Of a stretch of 5,067 bases of DNA, positions 1 through 5,067 are shown one piece after another (positions within the stretch are counted from its first letter, which is position 1; each line of letters opens with the position of its first letter). The translations under genes were made by a program, and so were the position numbers. This DNA is from Gammaproteobacteria bacterium (lineage in GTDB: Bacteria; Pseudomonadota; Gammaproteobacteria; CAISUE01). The DNA is taken from assembly GCA_947378515.1 (NCBI GenBank), contig CANCKG010000078.1:1-5067 (forward strand), read 5' to 3'. A model generated the notes under the pieces. It was not told the origin of the DNA. It worked only from the letters and a program-made list of their open reading frames with translations, and searched no databases.

Positions 1-42
1 CAAGGTGCGGACTTGTTCGATTTGCACACCTCTTCCAAGTCT
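1..42. other. Non-coding tail with short inverted repeats
   Basis: No gene is visible in this stretch. On the plus strand GACTTG (10-15) is the reverse complement of CAAGTC (36-41), and AGGTG (3-7) of CACCT (27-31). The two pairings cross, so both together would form a pseudoknot-like fold. AAGTCT (37-42) also pairs with AGACTT (67-72) around the terminator hairpin. The arms are only 5-6 bases long and could occur by chance, and the stretch is cut by the window edge. Confidence 0.25.
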
Positions 43-74
43 AAAACACTCCGACCTAAAGGCCGGAGACTTTC
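43..74 (-). terminator. Probable intrinsic terminator at the operon end
   Basis: Ten bases after the glycosyltransferase stop, the minus-strand transcript can fold an 8-bp stem, CTCCGGCC-TTTA-GGTCGGAG (positions 68 to 49), followed by TGTTTTAG. An upstream AAA can pair with the UUU across a 2x2 internal loop. One pair (63/54) is a G-U wobble in the minus-strand RNA but an A-C mismatch in the plus-strand RNA, so the stem is intact only in the direction of the operon. The U-run is short, making this a moderate-quality terminator. The CCTTTAGG loop also resembles right-end hairpins of IS200/IS605-type elements, so a transposon relic is an alternative. Confidence 0.55.
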
Positions 75-78
75 TTGC

Positions 79-1014
79 TCAATCGAAATTCACCCGTTCT
101 TTTTCAATCACCAAGGGTCTTTTTTGAACATAGGTTTGTATCGAAGCAACATACTCGCCTAACACGCCCAAAAAAAATAATTGCACCGACGCAAAAAAGA
201 AAATCCCTATCAAAATTGGCGCCATACCGAGCGCAAAACTATGCCAAAAACATAGCTTTAACACTAAAAAAATCACTGAAGTCAACAAACTTAGCGTACC
301 CAAAACAAAACCTAATAACGCAGCAATCCGCATCGGCACTTTAGAGTAACTGGTGAGTCCCAGCATCGCCACGTCATACAAGGTATAAAAATTATTTTTC
401 GTTTGACCGTGTAGCCGCTGCGGTTGATGATAAGGAATTTCACACACTTCAAAGCCAATCTCAGCAATCATGCCGCGAAAATAAGGATAAGGATCAGCAA
501 ATTGGCGCAAAATCGTGATCACTTGCTGATCATACAAGCCAAAACCGGTAAAATTTTTAATTTGCTTAATCGTCGTTAATTTAGCGAATACTTGATAACA
601 ACCACGCCTAAACATTGCCATCAAAGCATTTTCTGACGCCGATGGTTTGACGCCAACGACTATTTTATAACCTAAACGCCACTTTTCTAAAAACGCACCA
701 ATCAACGCCGGTGGATCTTGTAAATCGGCGACGATCGAAATCACTGCATCGCCCCGCGCTTGCAATAAGGCATGAAAGGGTGAGCGAATATGACCAAAAT
801 TACGGGTATTGACGATGATTTTCACCGCAGGATCGATAGCGGCTAATGCTTTTAAGCGTGAGACTGTTTGATCACTCGAAGCATTATCGATAAAAATATG
901 TTCATAACAATATTCCGGCCATTTCGCAAATTCAGCGTTTACTTGAGCGTAGAGTTCCTCGACATTGTCTTGCTCATTAAAGCACGCGGTTACGACACTG
1001 ATGAATTGCTGCAC
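79..1014 (-). CDS. Family 2 glycosyltransferase, DPM1/GtrB/ArnC type, with two C-terminal membrane helices
   Basis: This is a GT-A fold glycosyltransferase of 311 residues, the normal length for the polyprenyl-phosphate hexose synthase group. It should transfer a sugar from a nucleotide donor at the cytoplasmic face of the inner membrane, probably to a lipid-phosphate carrier. The start is GTG (1012-1014), sharing its G with the upstream TAG stop (TAGTG), with GAGG 6 nt before it. The catalytic domain (1-225) shows SVVTACFNEQDNV (6-18), FIDNASSDQT (41-50), the metal/donor motif VADLQDPP (95-102), NFTGFGLYD (154-162), PYPYFRG (175-181) and QRLHGQTKNNFYTLYD (199-214). The C-terminal part has two hydrophobic helices at about 229-255 and 265-290, then a basic, charged tail (VQKRPLVIEKERVNFD). 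Val95 replaces the first Asp of the usual DAD, but ADLQDPP is, as I recall, normal for one subfamily of surface-polysaccharide enzymes. It ends the operon. Donor and acceptor cannot be read from the sequence. Confidence 0.92.
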   Translation of the reverse strand: MQQFISVVTACFNEQDNVEELYAQVNAEFAKWPEYCYEHIFIDNASSDQTVSRLKALAAIDPAVKIIVNTRNFGHIRSPFHALLQARGDAVISIVADLQDPPALIGAFLEKWRLGYKIVVGVKPSASENALMAMFRRGCYQVFAKLTTIKQIKNFTGFGLYDQQVITILRQFADPYPYFRGMIAEIGFEVCEIPYHQPQRLHGQTKNNFYTLYDVAMLGLTSYSKVPMRIAALLGFVLGTLSLLTSVIFLVLKLCFWHSFALGMAPILIGIFFFASVQLFFLGVLGEYVASIQTYVQKRPLVIEKERVNFD

Positions 1015-2126
1015 TATAAGCCTCGCTCATTGATCAATTTTTGTAAGACCCGATTTTTAGCATAAGCGCTATCGATCATATCAATGCTAACGGCTGCATC
1101 TACTTTGACATCGATCAATAACACTTCGCCGGTCATTAATTCGCGGCACGACAATTGACCCTTTTGCAAAGGGATCGCCGTATAAATATCGTTATGTAAC
1201 GTCGCATGATCAAAACGATGACCTTTCGGCAAATCCCGTTTAGCATAAACCCCTCTCACCAAAGCATCTAAATAGTGTATTTCTTGTTTGCTGGGAATAC
1301 GTTTTTGCGTGCCGGGTGAACCACACATTTCAATCGCTTTATGGAAGGCTTTAAACCATTCATCCACTTGTTCAGGTAAAGAACAATACGATGAAACCGG
1401 CACGCCTTCCATGTCAATATCAATGTGCCGTTCAAATGTGCGAGCCCCTTTCGCATAAGCCATCATGATCGATGAGCACCAATCATGGTATTCATGACTC
1501 GAAAAACCAATGGTATGACCGGGATAGCGGTTTTTAATAAAATCTATTTGATTTAATTCTAATTCACGATCTTCAGATGGATACTTCGACACACAATGGT
1601 TAATCGCTAAAGGAATATTACGCTTTTCAAAAAACGTAACAATATCATCCATATCTTTTAACGAAGAACCCCCGGTTGAGACGATGGTCGGTTTACGCGT
1701 AGCGGCGATACATTCGATCAATGGCCAATCGTTGATATCCGAACTGGCAATTTTGATGATCGGCAACGCCAATTTGACACACAATGCCACCGATTGTTCA
1801 TCAAACGGCGTCGCCATCGGTAAACAACCATTGGCCACAATCGCTTTCACTAACGATTCATAAGCGGCAGCAGACAATTGACACTCGGTGATTTTTTTAA
1901 TGTAGCGAATACCCTCATTGGCTTGAAAATCTTTATGAATAAAACTCGCCACATCACGAAATTGTAATTTTATGGCAGCATGGACATTATTAAAACGCAC
2001 AATCCGCCCGAATTCTTCGATGATTTTACGGCCGCGCTCTACCTTACCCCAATGGTTATTAGCCAATTCCAACACAAATAAGTTGTCAAAAATATTTTTA
2101 TGCATAACATAAGGATCTCTAGCCAT
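1014..2126 (-). CDS. NeuB-family PEP-condensing synthase (sialic acid synthase-like) with C-terminal SAF domain
   Basis: This is a cytosolic enzyme of the NeuB/spore-coat SpsE family, which joins PEP to an aldose or aldose phosphate to give a 3-deoxy-2-keto acid. Starts are possible at 2156 (380 residues, overlapping the cyclase), 2126 (370) and 2105 (363). I chose 2126: its ATG follows the cyclase stop by 2 nt (TAAAGATG), and the conserved FVLELANNHWG lies soon after. None has a strong ribosome binding site, so translational coupling is likely. Numbering from 2156, the TIM barrel (about 26-280) has AIKLQF (Lys63), KIASSD (Lys135, Ser138, Asp140), STGG (160-163), HCVSKYPSED (187-196), FSSHEYHD (His221) and ERHIDID (His244). 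His221 and His244 match the metal ligands of meningococcal NeuB. The SAF domain spans about 300-362 (RGVYAKRDLPKG). Asp140 stands where NeuB has Glu134, and SKY replaces NIY, so the second substrate is probably not ManNAc. No NeuA or NeuC is visible. Confidence 0.9.
   Translation of the reverse strand: MARDPYVMHKNIFDNLFVLELANNHWGKVERGRKIIEEFGRIVRFNNVHAAIKLQFRDVASFIHKDFQANEGIRYIKKITECQLSAAAYESLVKAIVANGCLPMATPFDEQSVALCVKLALPIIKIASSDINDWPLIECIAATRKPTIVSTGGSSLKDMDDIVTFFEKRNIPLAINHCVSKYPSEDRELELNQIDFIKNRYPGHTIGFSSHEYHDWCSSIMMAYAKGARTFERHIDIDMEGVPVSSYCSLPEQVDEWFKAFHKAIEMCGSPGTQKRIPSKQEIHYLDALVRGVYAKRDLPKGHRFDHATLHNDIYTAIPLQKGQLSCRELMTGEVLLIDVKVDAAVSIDMIDSAYAKNRVLQKLINERGL
1021..1024 (-). promoter_or_regulatory. 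Ribosome binding site for the GTG-started glycosyltransferase
   Basis: On the minus strand GAGG is followed by six bases (CTTATA) and the GTG start. The site lies inside the last codons of the NeuB-like gene. Together with the TAGTG stop/start overlap it supports GTG as the true start and suggests coupled translation of the last two genes. Confidence 0.6.
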
Positions 2127-2128
2127 CT

Positions 2129-3277
2129 TTAAGCACGTTGTAGCACTCGCTGCCATGCCGCATCCACTGCTTGCATTAATACAGCATCTCGAGCGAGTTT
2201 AACAAAACATGTCTCGCCTGGCGCTTTCATCAAGACAAAATACGTCACTTGCCCGAGAGTTTTTTTATCTTTTTGTAATAACGCCAAGCAATCCACCACC
2301 CGAATTTGCGCTAAATGGTCCATCACTGTGTCAGAAATCAAGTCATAACACAATTGGTTAAGCTTTTTTAAGTCTGCCGCACTCAATAAACCCTGTTGAT
2401 GACTTAATTCATTGGCTATTGCCATGCCGATAACGACCGATTGGCCATGGGGAATTTGATAATGGCTTAATACTTCGAGCGCATGACCCAAGGTATGACC
2501 ATAATTCAAACTACGCCGGTGATTGGTCTCAAATTCATCGTATTCCACAATGGTTTTTTTTACCCACAGTGCCGCCATAATTAAGTTTTGAAAAGCAGCC
2601 TCGGAAGAAACCTGGCCTTGATTAACGTGGCTTTGATAAAGTGCTAGAAAATCGCTCCCCCCGATAATGCATGCTTTTAAAATTTCACCCAGGCCAGAAA
2701 TTATTGCCGCTTCTGGCAAGGTCTGTAAAAATGTCGGGCACAGCGTCACAGTATGCGGCGTCGAAAACAAAGCCACTTGATTTTTAGCGTCTTGAAAATT
2801 AAGTCCAGCCTTGCCGCCAAGACAACTGTCAGCCATCGATAGCAGGGTGGTAGGAAAATAATACCAAGGAATACCGCGTTTATAGATGGCACTCACAAAA
2901 GCACCGAGATCTTGGGTGATGCCTCCGCCGACGACAAATAACGCATCCCCTTTAGAAACTTCTTGTCGACACAAAAAGCTTAACACTTCGGTCACTTTGT
3001 CTAGGGTTTTAAAATTTTCTGCCGCGTGTACTTTAAAAATACGCTCCGAGGCAATGCTAAACACCGAACCGTATAAATCCCAGACATGCGCATCAATCAA
3101 TAACACGTGATGCGCATTCTGAGCTAATTGATGATTAATACGCCATAAAGGTGCTTCTTCAGTCACGTGCCAAGTTAACGTATAAGGACATGGCACCGAT
3201 TGGACACTAAAGCTTAAAGCGTTGAGTGATTTTTGAGGACAAGAAAACACTTGGCCATCAATGTTAAATGCTATCAT
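2129..3277 (-). CDS. 3-dehydroquinate synthase-like sugar-phosphate cyclase
   Basis: This is an NAD- and metal-dependent cyclase of the AroB superfamily, whose members turn a 2-keto sugar phosphate into a carbocycle with loss of phosphate. The frame could start at ATG 3316 (395 residues, 11-nt overlap with the upstream gene). I prefer ATG 3277 (382 residues, MIAFNIDGQVF) because AGG lies 6 nt before it. Numbering from the longer form: the NAD motif VVGGGITQD is at 128-136, PTTLLSMADSCLGGKAGLN at 155-173, and SGLGEILK at 207-214. RRSLNYGHTLGHALE spans 267-281, PHGQ 289-292 and KDKK 349-352. The metal ligands are Glu211, His274 and His290. Residues matching the Aspergillus enzyme's R130, D146, K152, K161, N162, K197, K250, R264, N268 and H275 are all present at matching spacing (R147, D163, K169, K178, N179, K214, K253, R267, N271, H278). 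The neighbours suggest a role in surface-sugar synthesis, but a shikimate-pathway AroB cannot be excluded. Confidence 0.9.
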   Translation of the reverse strand: MIAFNIDGQVFSCPQKSLNALSFSVQSVPCPYTLTWHVTEEAPLWRINHQLAQNAHHVLLIDAHVWDLYGSVFSIASERIFKVHAAENFKTLDKVTEVLSFLCRQEVSKGDALFVVGGGITQDLGAFVSAIYKRGIPWYYFPTTLLSMADSCLGGKAGLNFQDAKNQVALFSTPHTVTLCPTFLQTLPEAAIISGLGEILKACIIGGSDFLALYQSHVNQGQVSSEAAFQNLIMAALWVKKTIVEYDEFETNHRRSLNYGHTLGHALEVLSHYQIPHGQSVVIGMAIANELSHQQGLLSAADLKKLNQLCYDLISDTVMDHLAQIRVVDCLALLQKDKKTLGQVTYFVLMKAPGETCFVKLARDAVLMQAVDAAWQRVLQRA

Positions 3278-3283
3278 TTGACG

Positions 3284-3290
3284 CCTACTT
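3284..3290 (-). promoter_or_regulatory. Likely ribosome binding site of the cyclase gene
   Basis: On the minus strand the sequence reads AAGTAGG, six bases, then ATG at 3275-3277. This partial Shine-Dalgarno match is better placed than anything before the upstream ATG at 3314-3316, where GAAG directly abuts the start codon. It is the main reason for choosing the shorter cyclase start. The site lies in the 28-nt gap after the ThDP-enzyme stop codon. The match is modest, so the choice stays open. Confidence 0.4.
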
Positions 3291-3305
3291 GATTCGCTTA
3301 AAATA

Positions 3306-5067
3306 CTACGATCCATCTTCAGCCAACATGGGAATTAACATATTCTCAGCCAACTCGGCCCGACTTAAAAAAGGTGCCATGTCTTCCAAGGGTTTGCTGA
3401 CCATTCGACCATCGGCCAAACGCTTAGAACTTAATTTTGGCGCAAACGCTTGATTGCGATCAATCGCTAATTCACACAATACCGGTCCAGCCAGCGCCAA
3501 TGTGCTGGCAATGACCTCGTCTAACGCAGCATGCGTCTGGCACGCTAAATAATGCATGCCAAACGCTGCCGCCAATTGTTTGAAATCAGGAAAACTTAAG
3601 CCGCTCGCTGCATCTACACCGATGAGCGGTGCACCAAAAAAATTTTGCTGCGTTTGTCTGATCGACTGATAACCCTGATTATTGAATAAAAATATTTTTA
3701 TCGGTAATCGATAATGCACGACGGTTGCTAATTCTTGCATATTCATCATCAAACTGCCATCGCCTTCTAAACAAATGATCGGTGCTTGATCGGCGCCAAA
3801 GCATGCCCCAATAGCTGCTGGCAAGCCATAACCCATTGATGCACTGCCGGAATTGGTAAATAAACGTTGGCCCATTTTTATCTGCAACGCTTGAAAAGCA
3901 CAAATACACGCCGTGGCATTCGCCGTGACGATCACGGCATCCGCTGGCAAGGCAGCGCTTAATTTATCAATAAAACAATAAGGATTAACCGGCGCCGACA
4001 CTTGATAATAATCGGCTACCACCACGGGGTATTTCACTTGACGCAATTTACACCAGGCTAACCACTGCGGTTTTTCAATAATGACGTGGTTTTCTAAAAA
4101 AGTTCGTGTTTGGCTAAAAAAATCTTTTAAATCCGCGTGAATGGGCAGATCAATCTTAAGTGTCGGCTTTTGTAATTCGAGCGCATCGATATCAAGCATG
4201 ATTTTAAAGGCGGCGCGCGCGAAGCTTTGCCAATGATAGCTAATTTGGCGAATATTTAAGCGGCTGCCGAGAATCAATAACACATCGGCATTTTGCACCG
4301 CAAAATTACCCGCGCGATTGCCCACTGTCCCGGGCCGCCCAACATAGAGAGGATGATCTTCAGCTAACACATCATGGGCATTAAAGGCTGTCACTACCGG
4401 AACGCGCAAATACTTAAGGCATTCCAAAAAAAGCGCGTGCCCACCCGATAATCGCACCCCAGTTCCGACCATGACTACCGGCCGTTCGGCGTGCTGAATG
4501 ATTTGGATGATCTTTGCCACTGTTTCAAGCTCAAGCAGCGGAATCGTCTCGGCTATGTCCCTGCTGTGAAACGTGTTTAATTGCGTTAACTCTATCATCG
4601 CTCCTTGGACATTCATCGGAATATCAAGCCAGACTGGCCCTGGCCTGCCATGCTGACAAAGATACAGTGCTTTTTGCAAATGGTATTGAATGCTTAATGG
4701 ATCGGTCACGCTCACAGCATATTTCGTAATGCCTTTGACCATGCGAATAATATCGCACTCTTGATCACCCATCTGGCGAATATCTGGTAAACCACAGCCG
4801 GTAATGGTCGTGTCAACACGTACTTGACCGGAAATTATCACCATCGGGATCGAATCTGTCCAGGCACCAAACACCCCATTTAAGGTATTAATACCACCGG
4901 GGCCTGTCGTCACATTGACAATCGCCGGTAAATTCGTTAGCCGGCTATACGCTTCTGCCGCCATGGCGGACGCTTGTTCATGATGATTAAACACTACGTT
5001 AAAATCGGGATGACGACCAAAGGCATCATTTAAATGCATCGCACCACCACCAGTTAACATGAAGACA
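3306..5067 (-). CDS. Thiamine diphosphate-dependent enzyme, acetolactate synthase-like, of a surface-sugar cluster (5' partial)
   Basis: This is a ThDP enzyme of the acetolactate synthase/pyruvate oxidase superfamily, expected to be cytosolic and to make or break a C-C bond next to a carbonyl. The reading frame stays open to the window edge: codons for Val and Phe precede the first visible Met (5058-5060), giving VFMLTGGGAMHLND. That Met is therefore internal, and perhaps 10-20 N-terminal residues lie outside. Numbering from it (584 residues), the N-terminal Pyr domain has the cofactor-activating Glu28 in NHHEQASAMAAEAYSR and the TTGPGG motif at 51-56. The central domain starts near 190 (VVMVGTGVRLSGG). 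The C-terminal PP domain carries the ThDP/Mg motif GDG (433-435) followed by NN (460-461). The tail, with SSKRLADGRMVSKPLEDM (544-561), resembles what I recall of the LPS-cluster branch, not IlvB. No regulatory subunit gene is adjacent. YerE-type acyl transfer to a sugar, or IolD-type ring chemistry, are possible. The family call is firm; the reaction is unknown. Confidence 0.9.
   Translation of the reverse strand, partial: VFMLTGGGAMHLNDAFGRHPDFNVVFNHHEQASAMAAEAYSRLTNLPAIVNVTTGPGGINTLNGVFGAWTDSIPMVIISGQVRVDTTITGCGLPDIRQMGDQECDIIRMVKGITKYAVSVTDPLSIQYHLQKALYLCQHGRPGPVWLDIPMNVQGAMIELTQLNTFHSRDIAETIPLLELETVAKIIQIIQHAERPVVMVGTGVRLSGGHALFLECLKYLRVPVVTAFNAHDVLAEDHPLYVGRPGTVGNRAGNFAVQNADVLLILGSRLNIRQISYHWQSFARAAFKIMLDIDALELQKPTLKIDLPIHADLKDFFSQTRTFLENHVIIEKPQWLAWCKLRQVKYPVVVADYYQVSAPVNPYCFIDKLSAALPADAVIVTANATACICAFQALQIKMGQRLFTNSGSASMGYGLPAAIGACFGADQAPIICLEGDGSLMMNMQELATVVHYRLPIKIFLFNNQGYQSIRQTQQNFFGAPLIGVDAASGLSFPDFKQLAAAFGMHYLACQTHAALDEVIASTLALAGPVLCELAIDRNQAFAPKLSSKRLADGRMVSKPLEDMAPFLSRAELAENMLIPMLAEDGS

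Noticed and set aside
75..344. Plus-strand open frame of 89 codons opposite the glycosyltransferase C-terminus
   Set aside because: It is rich in Lys, Thr and Gln because it is antisense to a hydrophobic membrane segment. It has no recognisable domain, and the opposite strand carries a clear gene with conserved motifs.
79..1014. Loss of the first Asp in the DAD motif (VADLQDPP) as a sign of an inactive glycosyltransferase
   Set aside because: ADLQDPP without the leading Asp is, as I recall, usual in one subfamily of polysaccharide glycosyltransferases, and all other motifs are intact.
868..1065. Plus-strand open frame of 65 codons across the synthase/glycosyltransferase junction
   Set aside because: It lies fully opposite two well-supported genes and shows no domain or plausible promoter.
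2886..3110. Plus-strand open frame of 74 codons within the cyclase gene
   Set aside because: It is antisense to the NAD-binding region of the cyclase, has low-complexity composition and no family resemblance.
3268..3453. Plus-strand open frame of 61 codons across the ThDP enzyme/cyclase junction
   Set aside because: It is antisense to conserved C-terminal sequence of the ThDP enzyme and has no independent support.
3679..3909. Second minus-strand frame of 76 codons inside the ThDP enzyme gene
   Set aside because: It is a frame-shifted shadow of the ThDP-binding domain. The main frame is intact across it, so there is no frameshift or nested gene to invoke.
4514..4729. Plus-strand open frame of 71 codons with several Cys residues (CPCCETC)
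   Set aside because: The Cys cluster looked briefly like a metal site, but the frame is antisense to the intact ThDP enzyme and lacks any wider zinc-ribbon pattern.
5058..5060. The ATG at the right edge as the true start of the ThDP enzyme
   Set aside because: Upstream codons remain open and encode Val-Phe, completing the family's VFMLTGGG motif. The gene therefore continues beyond the window and this Met is internal.

Overview
The window holds four genes, all on the minus strand and packed end to end, so transcription runs from the right edge to the left edge. In order they are: a thiamine diphosphate (ThDP) enzyme of the acetolactate synthase family (5' end outside the window), a 3-dehydroquinate synthase-like sugar-phosphate cyclase, a NeuB-family PEP-condensing synthase with a C-terminal SAF domain, and a membrane-anchored family 2 glycosyltransferase of the DPM1/GtrB/ArnC type. 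The joints are an 11-nt overlap or 28-nt gap (depending on start choice), a 2-nt gap or short overlap, and a 1-nt TAGTG overlap. This is what a single operon looks like. A hairpin followed by a U-rich stretch lies 10 nt after the last stop codon and probably ends the transcript. There is no RNA gene, CRISPR array or complete mobile element, and no gene-free stretch longer than about 80 bases.

The set reads as the middle or end of a surface-polysaccharide (LPS O-antigen or capsule) locus. None of the first three genes looks like the housekeeping member of its family. The ThDP enzyme resembles the sugar-cluster branch of its family more than IlvB. The cyclase keeps the whole dehydroquinate synthase active site but sits beside sugar genes. 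The NeuB homologue keeps the PEP and metal-site framework but differs from sialic acid synthase at positions near the second substrate. My inference is that they build an unusual acidic, carbocyclic or higher-carbon sugar. The synthase would make a DAHP-like 3-deoxy-2-keto acid phosphate from PEP. The cyclase would close the ring as AroB does in the shikimate pathway. The ThDP enzyme would add or remove a carbon unit. The glycosyltransferase would then act at the membrane, probably on a polyprenyl-phosphate acceptor. The order of these steps and the identity of the sugar cannot be read from the sequence.

The organism is probably a Gram-negative bacterium. The moderately AT-rich DNA, A/T-leaning third codon positions and protein style would suit a gammaproteobacterium, possibly of the Legionella/Coxiella group. 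That is only an impression: there is no phylogenetic marker in the window.
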